Assembly (NCBI GenBank): GCA_016706565.1
Contig: JADJJI010000005.1
Coordinates: forward strand, 310,001 to 374,000
Reading direction: 5' to 3'
DNA: 64,000 bases
Source: Piscinibacter sp.
Lineage (GTDB): Bacteria; Pseudomonadota; Gammaproteobacteria; Burkholderiales; Burkholderiaceae_C
Shown: in pieces, positions 47,225-56,773 of the stretch
Numbering within the stretch: the stretch's first letter is position 1
How the letters are laid out: the number at the start of each line of letters is the position of its first letter
The notes under the pieces: model-generated
The model's input: only the letters and a program-made list of their open reading frames with translations
The model's database searches: none
Told to the model about the DNA's origin: nothing
Translations under genes and position numbers: made by a program

Positions 47225-47510
47225 AGGCCACAGCAAAGGTCCTGCGAAGCTGGCCAGCGTCGGCCTGAGTGTGAGCCGCCAGCGCTGCTCACTTGCAGAG
47301 GCGCTTGGCTTCGGCGGCTCAGGCCACAGCGAAGGCCCTGCGAAGCTGGCCAGCGTCGGCCTGAGGTGAGCCGCCTGCGCTGCGCACTTGCAGAGGCGCC
47401 TCGCTTCGGCGGCTCAGGCCACAGCGAAGGCCCTGCGAAGCTGGCCAGCGTCGGCCTGAGGTGAGCCGCCTGCGCTGCGCACTTTCAGAGGCGCTTCGCT
47501 TCGGCGGCTC
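47225..47510 (+). repeat. three tandem 95-96 bp repeats between convergent usp genes
   Basis: Unit 1 is 47225-47320 (96 bp), unit 2 is 47321-47415 and unit 3 is 47416-47510 (95 bp each). Units 2 and 3 differ at about three positions; unit 1 is more diverged. Each begins AGGCCACAGC and ends GGCTTCGGCGGCTC or close to it, and holds GCGAAGCTGGCCAGCGTC. The last unit reaches the stop codon of the second usp gene. Confidence 0.92.
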
Positions 47511-48330
47511 AGTGCGACATCAGCACCGGCAGCGTCATCGACTCGATCACCGTGCGCGACACGCCGCCCAGCGCCCATTCGCGCGCGCGGCCATGGCCGT
47601 AGCAGCCCATCACCAGCAGGTCCGACTGTTCGTCGGCGGCCAGCGACAGCAGCTGCGCGCCGACGTCGTGCGCCTGCGCCACCTCGCGGCGGAAGTCGGC
47701 CTGCACGCCATGCTGGTGCATGTAGCCGATGATGCCGGCCTCGGTGGCCGCGACGTCGCCTTCGTCGAAAGCCACCACCGTGACCTTGCTGGCCTGCAGC
47801 AGCAGGGGCAGCGCGCCCGTCACTGCCCGCGCCGATTCCGGCGTCGGCTTCCAGGCGACGAGAACGCGGTCGAGCTTCGTCGGCGCCGTGGCGATGTGCG
47901 GCACCACCAGCGCCGGCCGGCCGCTGCCGATGATCACCGAGGAAACGAAATCCGACGGCACGTCGACATCGCGCGTGTCGTCGACCGCGCGCTGGCCGAG
48001 TACCACCAGATCGGCGTACAGGGCCTGGACCGCCACATCGATCAGCGGCTGGCCGCTGACCTCGCACCAGCCCATGCGCTGGCGGTCTACGCTGCGTGCG
48101 AACAGGGACCGTGCCGCCTCGACGCGCTGGGTGTCCACCTGCGCGAGCATCGGCGCCATGTCGGCGCCGGCGGCCATCGCCATCGGATACCGCAGCAGCG
48201 CCGTGGTGACGGCGTACATCGCCGTCGCCTGCGCGCCGTGGGCCAGCGCGAGCTGCTCGGCCAGGCGCAGGCGCACCGCGGATTGTGCCGACGAGTCGAC
48301 ATGGACGAGGATGGACTTGAGCGTGCTCAT
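47509..48330 (-). CDS. tandem-domain universal stress protein
   Basis: A 273-aa protein with two Usp domains. The first (about 1-140) begins MSTLKSILVHVDSSAQSAVRLRLAEQLALAH; the second (about 150-273) contains VLVAWKPTPESARAVTGALPLL and LLVMGCYGHGRAREWALGGVSRTVIESM, the ATP-binding motif. It is divergent in place from the upstream usp gene (convergent orientation, 310 bases apart). Confidence 0.92.
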   Translation of the reverse strand: MSTLKSILVHVDSSAQSAVRLRLAEQLALAHGAQATAMYAVTTALLRYPMAMAAGADMAPMLAQVDTQRVEAARSLFARSVDRQRMGWCEVSGQPLIDVAVQALYADLVVLGQRAVDDTRDVDVPSDFVSSVIIGSGRPALVVPHIATAPTKLDRVLVAWKPTPESARAVTGALPLLLQASKVTVVAFDEGDVAATEAGIIGYMHQHGVQADFRREVAQAHDVGAQLLSLAADEQSDLLVMGCYGHGRAREWALGGVSRTVIESMTLPVLMSH

Positions 48331-48424
48331 GGCGTGCCTCCGGGGCGGGTCGGGCCATCACGCTAAGTCGCTGACAGCCCTGCTGCGTTGACGCTGCTCA
48401 AGTGCGGCGCCCGGGACGACCCGC

Positions 48425-49048
48425 TCAGGCCGGCTCCAGCCGGGCCTGCACCAGCCGCTGCAGCAGCGCACTGCGTTCGCGCTTCTGCGCCGCCGTGCCC
48501 TGCGTGGACAGCAGCGATTCGGCCACCTCGTAGGCATAGAGGATGAAAGCACGCGCACGCGCCTCGGCGATCGGGAAACCCAGCGCCGAGAAACACTGCG
48601 AGATGTACGACAGGCGCCGCGCGTCGACCTCGTCGACTGCCTGGCGTGCCAGCGCATCGCGGCGCGCCCAGGCGCGGATCGCCAGCTCGACACGGGCCGC
48701 ACGTTCGGCGGCGCGGCCGCGGAACGGCAGCGAGATCAGTTCGCCGATCAGCACCGACGGGTCGGCCTGCTGGCCCTCGAAGCGGTGGATGACCTGCTCG
48801 GTCGCGGCATCCCGCCAGGCGTTGAGCACCGCGGTGAGCAGCGCCTCGCGGTCCTTGAAGTGCCAGTAGAAGCTGCCCCGCGTGACCGCCAGCGTCTTGG
48901 CCAGCACGTCCACGCGCACCGCATCGATGCCCTGGTCGATCAGCACCTCGGTGGCGGCGCCGATCCAGGTCTCGGGCGTCAGCGTGCTGCGTGCCGGTTC
49001 GTCGATGGCGGCGCGGCGGCGCGCCGGGCGGAGGGTGGTTCGGGGCAT
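48425..49048 (-). CDS. TetR-family transcriptional regulator
   Basis: A 207-aa regulator from ATG 49048. The N-terminal HTH is seen in WIGAATEVLIDQGIDAVRVDVLAKTLAVTRGSFYWHFKDREALLTAVL (about 28-75). The C-terminal ligand domain is variable. It lies divergent to the first CoA ligase gene with an inverted repeat between them and probably controls it. Confidence 0.92.
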   Translation of the reverse strand: MPRTTLRPARRRAAIDEPARSTLTPETWIGAATEVLIDQGIDAVRVDVLAKTLAVTRGSFYWHFKDREALLTAVLNAWRDAATEQVIHRFEGQQADPSVLIGELISLPFRGRAAERAARVELAIRAWARRDALARQAVDEVDARRLSYISQCFSALGFPIAEARARAFILYAYEVAESLLSTQGTAAQKRERSALLQRLVQARLEPA

Positions 49049-49132
49049 CGTGGCGCCGATGATGCCATACAGCACTGTACGGAACCGCGGGCAATCCCTG
49101 AGTGCAATATCTTGCACGAAGCCTAACATTCT

Positions 49133-49154
49133 CTCCATACATCAGTGTATGGAG
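49133..49154. promoter_or_regulatory. 9-bp-arm inverted repeat at the CoA ligase start
   Basis: CTCCATACA-TCAG-TGTATGGAG is a perfect repeat directly before and over the first possible ATG (49149) of the ligase. A second, smaller repeat TGCAA-TATC-TTGCA lies at 49103-49116. Either is a likely operator for the divergent TetR regulator. Confidence 0.65.
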
Positions 49155-49160
49155 CGTTCC

Positions 49161-50960
49161 ATGGCCCACAGCTTCTTCGACGACCCCACGATGCTGGCGC
49201 CGCCGCGCACGGTGCAGGTGCGCTTCGATGGCGGCGCCTACGTGCTGCGCTCGCCGGAGCCGCTCAAGCCCTACGCACGCTGCATCGGCGAGTGGCTGGA
49301 GCACTGGGCCGTGGCCACGCCCGACACCGTGGCGCTGGCCGAGCGTGACGCCGCCGGCGGCTGGCGCAAGCTGACCTATGCGCAGCTGCGCGAGGCGGTA
49401 GGCCGCATCGCCCAGAGCCTGATCGGCCTGCACCTGCCCCCGGGGCGGCCGGTGGTCGTGCTGTCGGACAACTCGGTGGACCATGCGCTGCTGATGCTCG
49501 CGTCCATGCACGTGGGCCGGCCGGTGTGCACCGTCTCCAGCGCCTACTGCCGGCTGACCAAGGACTACACCAAGATCCAGGGCATCCTGCATACGCTGGG
49601 GCCGGCGCTGGTCTATGCGTCCGATGCCACGGTGTACGGGCCGCCGCTGGCCAGCGCCGCGCTCGGCGTGGTCACCGTGTTCAGCCAGGGCGCCGACGCG
49701 CATCCCGGTGCGCTGAGCTTCGACAGCCTGACGCGCACCGCCGAGAGCCCGGCGGTGAAACAGGCCTTCGACGCCATCCAGCCCGACGACCACGCCAAGT
49801 ACCTGCTGACTTCCGGCTCCACCGGCCACCCCAAGGTGGTGATCAACACGCACCGCATGCTGTGCGCCAACCAGCAGATGATCGCGCAGGCCTGGCGCTT
49901 CCTCGAGCACGAGAAGCCGGTCGTGCTCGACTGGCTGCCCTGGAGCCACACCTTTGGCGGCAACCATAACCTCAACCTGGTGCTGCGCAATGGCGGCACG
50001 CTCTACATTGACGAGGGCCGGCCGGCGCCGGGGCTGGTCGAGAAGTCGGTGAAGAACCTGCTCGAGGTGAAGCCGACGCTGTACTTCAACGTGCCGCGCG
50101 GCTTCGACATGCTGCTGCCCTACCTCGAGCAGGACGAGGCGCTGGCGCGCGAGTTCTTCGCCCGGCTGCGCATGGTCTTCTACGCCGGGGCGGCGCTGGC
50201 GCAGTCGAGCTGGGAGCGGCTCGAAGCGGTGGCGCGCAAGGTGCGCGACGAGCCGGTGTGGTTCACCACCTCCTGGGGTTCGACCGAGACCTCGCCGGCC
50301 ATCACCAGCGCGCACTGGAAGCTCGAGCGCGCCGGCTGCATCGGCCTGCCGCTGCCCGGCATGGAGCTGAAGTTCATCCCCAACGGCGAGAAGCTGGAGC
50401 TGCGTGTGCGCGGCGTCTCCGTGTTCCCCGGCTACCGCAACGCGCCGGCGCTGACCACGCAGGCTTTCGACGAAGAGGGCTACTACCGCATCGGCGACGC
50501 CGGCTTCCTGGTCGACGAGGCGCGGCCCGAGCGTGGTGTGGCCTTCAACGGCCGCGTGGCGGAAGACTTCAAGCTCTCGTCGGGCACCTGGGTGTCGGTG
50601 GGAACCTTGCGCCTGCGTGTCGTGTCGGCGCTCGCGCCTCTGGTGCAGGACGCGGTGATCGCAGGCCACGACCGCGGCGAGGTCGGCGTGCTGCTGTTCG
50701 CCAGCCCTGCTGCGAAGGACCTGCCGCCGGCCGAGCTCGCCGAGCGCACCCGTGCCGCGCTGTCGGCCCTGCGCAGCGAAGGCGGCGGCTCCTCGCAGAC
50801 GCCCACGCGTGCGCTGTGGCTGGCCGAGCCGCCCAGCGCCGACGCCGGCGAGATCACCGACAAGGGCTACATCAACCAGGGCGCCGTGCTGCGCCGCCGC
50901 GCGGCCGAGGTCGAGGCGCTGTATGCCGCCTCGCCGGACGCCCGCGTGATCCGCGCCTGA
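49161..50960 (+). CDS. feruloyl-CoA synthase-type acid-CoA ligase
   Basis: A 599-aa AMP-forming ligase that activates hydroxycinnamates with CoA. Seen motifs: phosphate loop YLLTSGSTGHPKVVINTHRM (about 213-232), WLPWSHTFGGNHNLNLVLRNGGTLYIDEGRP, and TTSWGSTETSPAIT (core A5-type motif). Unusual is the C-terminal region NGRVAEDFKLSSGTWVSVGTLRLRV, as in feruloyl-CoA synthases where this segment differs from common ligases. The ATG at 49161 is preferred to 49149, which overlaps the operator repeat. A thiolase gene follows 25 bases later. Confidence 0.88.
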   Translation: MAHSFFDDPTMLAPPRTVQVRFDGGAYVLRSPEPLKPYARCIGEWLEHWAVATPDTVALAERDAAGGWRKLTYAQLREAVGRIAQSLIGLHLPPGRPVVVLSDNSVDHALLMLASMHVGRPVCTVSSAYCRLTKDYTKIQGILHTLGPALVYASDATVYGPPLASAALGVVTVFSQGADAHPGALSFDSLTRTAESPAVKQAFDAIQPDDHAKYLLTSGSTGHPKVVINTHRMLCANQQMIAQAWRFLEHEKPVVLDWLPWSHTFGGNHNLNLVLRNGGTLYIDEGRPAPGLVEKSVKNLLEVKPTLYFNVPRGFDMLLPYLEQDEALAREFFARLRMVFYAGAALAQSSWERLEAVARKVRDEPVWFTTSWGSTETSPAITSAHWKLERAGCIGLPLPGMELKFIPNGEKLELRVRGVSVFPGYRNAPALTTQAFDEEGYYRIGDAGFLVDEARPERGVAFNGRVAEDFKLSSGTWVSVGTLRLRVVSALAPLVQDAVIAGHDRGEVGVLLFASPAAKDLPPAELAERTRAALSALRSEGGGSSQTPTRALWLAEPPSADAGEITDKGYINQGAVLRRRAAEVEALYAASPDARVIRA

Positions 50961-50985
50961 GGCGCCACTGAACCGGAGCAACGCC

Positions 50986-52227
50986 ATGGCCCGCGGCCTC
51001 TTCCAATCCTTCGACGACACCTGGATCCTCGGCGGCGTGCGCACGCCGATGGTCGACTACTGCGGCGCCTTCGCCGATGCCAACCCGATCGACCTGGGCA
51101 TCAAGGTGGCGCGCGAGATCCTGCAGCGCAGCGGCGTGAAAGCCGAGGCTGTCGACTCGGTGCTGGCCGGCAACATGGCGCCCGGCGGCTTCGACCAGTT
51201 CTACGTGCCGCGCCACATCGGCCTGTATGCCGGCGTGCCCTGCGAGATCCCGGCGATCATGGTGCAGCGCATCTGCGGCACCGGCTTCGAGCTGTTCCGC
51301 CAGGCCGGCGAGCAGATCGCCACCGGCGCGGCGAGCCTGGCACTGGTCGTCGGCACCGAGTCGATGACGCGCAACCCGATCGCTGCCTTCGAGCACCGCC
51401 AGGGCTTCAAGCTCGGCATGCCGCCCGCGTTCAAGGACTACATGTGGGAGGCGCTGACCGACCCCGCGCCGGCGATCTCGATGATCCAGACCGCCGAGAA
51501 CCTGGCCAGGCAGTACGGCATCACCCGCGAGCAGGTCGATGCCTTCGCTTCCGAGTCCTTTGCGCGCGCCGTGGCGGCACAGCAGGCCGGCTTCTTCGAC
51601 GGCGAGATCGTGCCGGTGGCCAGCGAGACCTTCGAACTCGCCGGCTACAAGCCGCGCGGCATCCGCCTGGCGGGCAAGGCACCGCTGGCCGACCGCGACA
51701 CGCACCCGCGACTCTCGCCGCCCGAGGTGCTGGGCAAGCTGCGCGCGGTGTTCAAGGATGGCGTGCAGACCGGCGGCAACAGCTCGGCGCTGACCGATGC
51801 CGCGGCGGCCTCACTGGTGGCCTCGGGCACGGTGATGCGCGATTGGGGCGGCCGTCCGCTGGCGCGGCTTGCGGCCGCCGCGGCGGTGGGTGTGCCGCCG
51901 GAGACCATGGGCATCGGCCCGGCGCCGGCGATCCGGCTGCTGCTCGAGCGTGCCGGACTGAAGCTCGACGACATCGCGCGCTTCGAGATCAACGAGGCCC
52001 AGGGCGCGCAGACGCTGGCCGTGCAGCGCGAGCTCGGGCTCGACCCGGCGAAGCTCAACGCCAAGGGTGGCGCAATCGCGCTCGGCCACCCGCTGGCGGC
52101 CACCGGCGTGCGCCTGACGATCACCGTCGCGCGGCAACTGCAGGAGATCGGCGCGCGCTGGGGTGTGGCCTCCGCCTGCGTCGGCGGTGGCCAGGGAATT
52201 GCCCTGCTGGTCGAGAACCCTCAGGCA
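50986..52227 (+). CDS. thiolase (acetyl-CoA acyltransferase), stop codon lost in poly-G region
   Basis: About 414 aa of thiolase: MARGLFQSFDDTWILGGVRTPMVDYCGAFADANPIDLGIKVAREIL, catalytic Cys in MVQRICGTGFELF, His in GGAIALGHPLAATGVRL and second Cys in ASACVGGGQGIALLVENPQ, which is where the family normally ends. No stop follows; the frame runs into a poly-G tract (52251-52273) and stays open to 53268. In the pathway it would cleave the 3-ketoacyl-CoA side chain to acetyl-CoA and an aroyl-CoA. The true end is uncertain. Confidence 0.85.
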
Positions 52228-52250
52228 GGGCCCGCGTGTGCCCCGGGGGC

Positions 52251-52273
52251 GGGGGGGGGGGGGGGGGGGGGGG
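52251..52273 (+). repeat. 23-base poly-G run
   Basis: A run of 23 G interrupts CCCCGGGGGC and CGGGCGCCGGGCC, between the thiolase (+) and the amidohydrolase (-) 3' ends. It may be a hypermutable tract, but a strong GC hairpin terminator misread by sequencing is as likely. Confidence 0.95.
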
Positions 52274-52293
52274 CGGGCGCCGGGCCGAGCGCG

Positions 52294-53163
52294 TTAAGCC
52301 TCGCCGAGCCCCAGCAGCCGCATCGCGTTCGTCTTCAGGATCTTCTCGTGCACCGCCGGCTTGAAGCCCGCCTCGCCGAAGTCCTTCATCCAGCGCTCCG
52401 GCGTGATCAGCGGGTAGTCGCTGCCGAACAGCATGCGGTCCTTCAGCAGCGTGTTGGCGTACTGGACCAGCTGGGGCGGAAAGTACTTCGGGCTCCAGCC
52501 CGACAGGTCGATCCACACGTTGGGCTTGTGCAGCGCCAGCGACAGCGCCTCGTCCTGCCACGGCCAGCTCGGGTGCGCGATGACGATCTGGATGTCCGGG
52601 AAGTCGATCGCCACGTCCTCCAGCAGCATCGGGTTGCTGTTCTGCAGGCGCAGCCCGCCGCCGCAGCGCATGCCCGAGCCGATGCCCGAGTGGCCGCTGT
52701 GGAAGATCGCCGGCAGCTTGTGCTCGGCGATCACCTCGTAGAGCGGCCAGGCCATCCGGTCGTAGGGCAGGAAGCCCTGCACCGTCGGGTGGAACTTGAA
52801 GCCCTTGACGCCGTGCTCCTCGATCAGCTTGCGCGCCTCGCGGGCGCCCATCTTTCCCTTGTGCGGGTCGATGCTGCCGAAGCAGATCATCATGTCGGCG
52901 TTCTTCTTCGCAGCCTCGGCGATCTCCTCGTTCGGGATGCGGCGCCGGCCGAGTTGCGACTCGCTGTCCACCGTGAACATCACCAGGCCGATCTTCTTGT
53001 CGCGGTAGTGCGCGACGGTCTCCTCGATCGTCGGCCGGCGGTTGCTGCCGAAGTACTTGTCGGCGGCGCGGTCGTACTCCTCGCCGTAGTTGTCGAAGGG
53101 GTTCCAGCACGACACCTCGGCATGGGTGTGCACGTCGATGGCGATCAGCTCGGCAGTGTTCAT
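52294..53163 (-). CDS. amidohydrolase-2 family protein (CouO-like)
   Basis: A 289-aa metal-dependent hydrolase. Metal motif HTHAEVS near the N terminus (AIDVHTHAEVSCWNPF), second-metal residues in GFKFHPTVQGF and AHPSWPWQDEAL, and terminal Asp in LLFGSDYPLITPERWM (about 240-256). It resembles amidohydrolases in hydroxycinnamate clusters such as CouO of Rhodococcus, which hydrolyses 4-hydroxybenzoylacetyl-CoA. It reads opposite to the thiolase, with ATG 53163. Confidence is moderate on the substrate, high on the fold. Confidence 0.82.
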   Translation of the reverse strand: MNTAELIAIDVHTHAEVSCWNPFDNYGEEYDRAADKYFGSNRRPTIEETVAHYRDKKIGLVMFTVDSESQLGRRRIPNEEIAEAAKKNADMMICFGSIDPHKGKMGAREARKLIEEHGVKGFKFHPTVQGFLPYDRMAWPLYEVIAEHKLPAIFHSGHSGIGSGMRCGGGLRLQNSNPMLLEDVAIDFPDIQIVIAHPSWPWQDEALSLALHKPNVWIDLSGWSPKYFPPQLVQYANTLLKDRMLFGSDYPLITPERWMKDFGEAGFKPAVHEKILKTNAMRLLGLGEA

Positions 53164-53265
53164 CGCGTCTCCGGTCGGCGATCCATTTGGTTCCGAACAA
53201 TAACTAAAAGAGACCCCGCACACAAGGCGTATATCGGGTTTTCCCGGTGGTTCGGTGGGTCCAAC

Positions 53266-53284
53266 TAGTTAAAACTTCTAACTA
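53266..53284 (+). promoter_or_regulatory. MarR-type operator upstream of the fusion gene
   Basis: TAGTTA-N7-TAACTA (53266-53284) is a perfect 6-bp-arm repeat, AT-rich in a GC-rich locus, ending 19 bases before the fusion-gene ATG at 53303. It fits the symmetric sites of hydroxycinnamate MarR regulators; a MarR gene closes this operon at 63674. Confidence 0.7.
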
Positions 53285-53302
53285 AATCCACGAGGCCAGA
53301 CC

Positions 53303-55978
53303 ATGTCCCTGAACTTCACCCCGGCCACCGGCGCGCTCGCGGCGCTGGACCTGCTGCGCATCGAGATCGCCGGCGCCGTCGCGCACATCCGCCTGAATCG
53401 TCCGGCCAAGCGCAATGCCGTCAACGACACGCTGATCGCGCAACTGCACAGCGCCTTCGTGTCGCTGCCCGAGGCCGTGAAGGCGGCCGTGCTGACGGGC
53501 GAGGGTGATCATTTCTGCGCGGGCCTGGACCTGTCGGAACTCTCCGAGCGCAGCGTCGCCGAAGGCGTGCTGCACTCGCGCACCTGGCATGCGGCGATGG
53601 ACGCCATCCAGTTCGGCCGCGTGCCGGTGGTCGCCGTTCTGCACGGTGCGGTGGTCGGCGGCGGCCTCGAGCTGGCCAGCAGCTGCCACATCCGTGTCGC
53701 CGAGGAAAGCGCGTACTACGGCCTGCCCGAAGGCCAGCGCGGCATCTTCGTCGGCGGCGGCGGCTCGGCGCGCGTGCCGCGCCTGGCCGGCGTGCATACC
53801 ATGACCGACATGATGCTCACCGGCCGCGTGCTCGATGCCCACGAAGGCGAGCGCCGCGGCCTGTCGCAGTACGTCGTCGCCAATGGTGCCGGCTTCGCCA
53901 AGGGCTGCGAGCTGGCCAGCAAGATCGCCGGCAACGCGCCTCTGTCGAACTTCTCGGTGATGCAGGCGCTGCCGCGCATCGCCGACCTGTCGCAGCCCGA
54001 CGGCCTGTTCGTCGAATCGCTGATGGCCGCCATCGCGCAGGGCGACGACGCCGCCAAGGAGCGTGTGCGCGCCTTCCTGGAAAAGCGCGCCGGCAAGGTC
54101 GGGAAGCACGGGGCGGCGGCGGAGGCCGTCATGAGCGCCGCGGTCAAGTACCGGCACCTGCCGCTGGGCGGCTCGCTGGCCGCGCACTTCGAGAAGCACG
54201 CCGACGGCACGACGCGGGTGACTTCGGCCGAGCCGCTCGCCGAGTACCCGCGGCGCCTGACCGACCGGCTGCTGCACTGGGCCGCGGTGTCGCCCGAGCA
54301 CACGCTGGCGGCCAAGCGCCACCACGGCGGCGACTGGCGCCGCATCAGCTACGCACAGGCGCTGGCCAGCGCGCGCAGCATCGCGCAGGCGCTGCTCGAT
54401 CTCGGCCTGTCGCCGCAGCGGCCGCTGGTGATCCTGTCGGACAACGACCTCGAGCACCTGCTGCTCGGGCTCGGCGCCATGCTGGCGGGCGTGCCGTATG
54501 CGCCGGTGTCGGCGGCCTACTCCACCGTCTCGCAGGACTACGGCAAGCTGCGCCACATCCTCAACGTGCTGACGCCGGGCCTCGTGTTCGCCGCCAGCGC
54601 CTCGGGCTACGGGCGGGCCATCACCGCCACCGTGCCGGCCGATGTGCCGGTCGTGCTCACGCAAGGCCAGATCGACGGCCGTGCCACGCGCAGCTTCGAC
54701 GACCTGCTCGCCACCGTGGCCACAGCGCAGGTCGACGCCGCGCATGCGCAGGTCGGCCCGGACACCATCGCCAAGTTCCTCTTCACCTCGGGCTCGACCA
54801 AGCTGCCCAAGGGCGTGATCAACACGCAGCGCATGCTGTGCGCGAACCAGCAGCAGATCCTGCAGTGCTTCCCCGGCCTCGGCCAGGTGCGGCCGGTGCT
54901 GGTCGACTGGCTGCCCTGGAACCACACCTTCGGCGGCAACCACAACGTCGGCCTGACCATCTACAACGGCGGCACGCTCTACATCGACGAGGGCAAGCCC
55001 ACGCCGGCGCTGATCGGCGAGACGCTGCGCAACCTGCGCGAGATCGCGCCGACGGTGTACTTCAACGTGCCCAAGGGCTTCGAGGAAATCGCCAACGCGA
55101 TGGAAACCGACGCGCCGCTGCGCGACATGCTGTTCAGCCGCGTGAGCATGTTCTTCTTCGCCGGCGCCGGCCTGTCGCAGCCGGTCTGGGACAAGCTCGA
55201 TCGCATCGCCGAGCAGACCTGCGGCGAGCGCATCCGCATGCTCACCGGGCTGGGCATGACCGAGACCGGGCCGTTCGCGATGTGCGCGAATGCCGAAGAG
55301 GTGAAGTCCGGCCACATCGGCCTGCCCGCGCCCGGCATGGAGCTCAAGCTCGTGCCCTCCGGTGACAAGACCGAGGTGCGCTACCGCGGCCCGAATGTCA
55401 CGCCGGGCTTCTGGCGCGCGCCGGAGCAGACGGCCGAGTCCTTCGATGCCGAGGGCTTCTACAGCAGCGGCGACGCGGTCAAGCCGATCGATCCGGCGAA
55501 CCCCGGCCGCGGCTTCCTGTTCGACGGCCGCACGGCGGAGGACTTCAAGCTCTCCACCGGCACCTTCGTCTCGGTCGGCCCGCTGCGTGCGCGCATCATC
55601 GCCGCCGGCGACCCCTGCGTGCAGGACGCCGTCGTGGCCGGCATCAACCGCGACGAGATCGGCCTGCTGCTGTTCCCGCGCCTGGACGCCTGCCGCGCCT
55701 TCGCCGGCCTGCCGCCGACCGCGCCGACGCTCGATGTGCTCAACGCCCCGGCGGTGCGCCTGTTCTTCCAGCGCATGGTCGACGAGCTGTGGTCCGGCGG
55801 CACCGGCAGCGCGACCCGCGTTGCCCGCGCGCTGGTCATGGCCGAGCCGCCGAGCATCGACCGCGGCGAAGTCACCGACAAGGGCTCGATCAACCAGCGC
55901 GCCGTGCTGACGCACCGCGATGCGCTGGTCGAGCATCTGTACGCCGGCGGCGACGACGTGATCCTGCCCAAACGCTGA
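53303..55978 (+). CDS. crotonase-CoA ligase fusion protein (hydroxycinnamoyl-CoA hydratase plus feruloyl-CoA synthase)
   Basis: An 891-aa open frame. Residues 1-276 are a crotonase (LNRPAKRNAVNDTLIAQL, GDHFCAGLDLSELSE, LHGAVVGGGLELASSCHIRVAEESAYYGLPEGQRGIFVGGGGSARVPRLAG, with the oxyanion Gly). At residue 277 (ATG 54131, MSAAVKYRHLPLGG) begins a full ligase with phosphate loop FLFTSGSTKLPKGVINTQRM (about 489-508), WLPWNHTFGGNHN and TGLGMTETGPFAMC. The two halves are normally separate neighbouring genes; here the crotonase stop is missing and the frames join. Either a true bifunctional enzyme or a small sequencing change that removed the stop. Confidence 0.88.
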   Translation: MSLNFTPATGALAALDLLRIEIAGAVAHIRLNRPAKRNAVNDTLIAQLHSAFVSLPEAVKAAVLTGEGDHFCAGLDLSELSERSVAEGVLHSRTWHAAMDAIQFGRVPVVAVLHGAVVGGGLELASSCHIRVAEESAYYGLPEGQRGIFVGGGGSARVPRLAGVHTMTDMMLTGRVLDAHEGERRGLSQYVVANGAGFAKGCELASKIAGNAPLSNFSVMQALPRIADLSQPDGLFVESLMAAIAQGDDAAKERVRAFLEKRAGKVGKHGAAAEAVMSAAVKYRHLPLGGSLAAHFEKHADGTTRVTSAEPLAEYPRRLTDRLLHWAAVSPEHTLAAKRHHGGDWRRISYAQALASARSIAQALLDLGLSPQRPLVILSDNDLEHLLLGLGAMLAGVPYAPVSAAYSTVSQDYGKLRHILNVLTPGLVFAASASGYGRAITATVPADVPVVLTQGQIDGRATRSFDDLLATVATAQVDAAHAQVGPDTIAKFLFTSGSTKLPKGVINTQRMLCANQQQILQCFPGLGQVRPVLVDWLPWNHTFGGNHNVGLTIYNGGTLYIDEGKPTPALIGETLRNLREIAPTVYFNVPKGFEEIANAMETDAPLRDMLFSRVSMFFFAGAGLSQPVWDKLDRIAEQTCGERIRMLTGLGMTETGPFAMCANAEEVKSGHIGLPAPGMELKLVPSGDKTEVRYRGPNVTPGFWRAPEQTAESFDAEGFYSSGDAVKPIDPANPGRGFLFDGRTAEDFKLSTGTFVSVGPLRARIIAAGDPCVQDAVVAGINRDEIGLLLFPRLDACRAFAGLPPTAPTLDVLNAPAVRLFFQRMVDELWSGGTGSATRVARALVMAEPPSIDRGEVTDKGSINQRAVLTHRDALVEHLYAGGDDVILPKR

Positions 55979-55991
55979 AGGACGCCAGCCC

Positions 55992-56756
55992 ATGAACATC
56001 CACGGACAAGCCGCACTCGTCACCGGCGGCGCCTCGGGCCTGGGGGCGGCCACCGCACGCGAACTGGCTCGGCTCGGCGCACGCGTCGCCGTGCTCGACC
56101 GCAATGCCGAAGGCGCGGCGGTGGTCGCCGCCGAGATCGGCGGCATTGGCATCGAGTGCGACATCACCAGCACCGACAGCGTGCTCGCCGCGCTCGACGC
56201 CGCGCGTGCGGTGCACGGCCCGGCGCGCCTGCTGATGAACGTGGCCGGCATCGGCAGCGCCAAGCGCATCGTCGGCAAGGACGGCGCGCCGGCGCCGCTG
56301 GAAGACTTCGAGCGCGTCGTGCGCGTCAACCTGATCGGCACCTACAACATCACCCGGCTCGCCGCGGCCGAGATGGTCAAGCTCGAACCGCTCGAGGATG
56401 GCGAGCGCGGCGTGATCGTCAACACCGCCTCGGTGGCCGCCTTCGACGGCCAGGTCGGACAGGAGGCCTACTCGGCCAGCAAGGGCGGCATCGTCGGCAT
56501 GACGCTGCCGCTGGCGCGCGACCTGGCGCAATTTGGCATCCGCGTGTGCACGATCGCGCCGGGGCTGTTCCTCACGCCGCTGATGGCCGAGCTGCCGCAG
56601 GCGGTACAGGATTCGCTCGCGGCGAGCATCCCCTTCCCCAAGCGTCTGGGCAAACCCGAAGAGTTCGCGCAGCTCGCCGCGGGCATCATCCACAACCTTT
56701 CGCTCAATGGCGAAGTGATCCGTCTTGACGGCGCGCTGCGCATGGCGCCGCGCTGA
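55992..56756 (+). CDS. SDR-family 3-hydroxyacyl-CoA dehydrogenase
   Basis: A 254-aa short-chain dehydrogenase like 17-beta-HSD10: NAD site [16 protein letters not shown] (TGxxxGxG, about 11-26), [27 protein letters not shown] with Ser and catalytic YxxxK (YSASK), and [17 protein letters not shown]. In the cluster it would oxidise 3-hydroxy-3-aryl-propanoyl-CoA to the 3-keto form. 13 bases after the fusion gene. Confidence 0.93.
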   Translation: MNIHGQAALVTGGASGLGAATARELARLGARVAVLDRNAEGAAVVAAEIGGIGIECDITSTDSVLAALDAARAVHGPARLLMNVAGIGSAKRIVGKDGAPAPLEDFERVVRVNLIGTYNITRLAAAEMVKLEPLEDGERGVIVNTASVAAFDGQVGQEAYSASKGGIVGMTLPLARDLAQFGIRVCTIAPGLFLTPLMAELPQAVQDSLAASIPFPKRLGKPEEFAQLAAGIIHNLSLNGEVIRLDGALRMAPR

Positions 56757-56773
56757 AGCCCACGCAACTGGCC

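Noticed and set aside
47225-47510. CRISPR-like array
   Set aside because: Only three units, 95 bp long, directly adjacent with no spacers; this is a tandem duplication.
52228-53268. Thiolase read-through to a 760-aa protein
   Set aside because: The extension is antisense to the amidohydrolase gene and starts in a poly-G run; the family ends near 52227.
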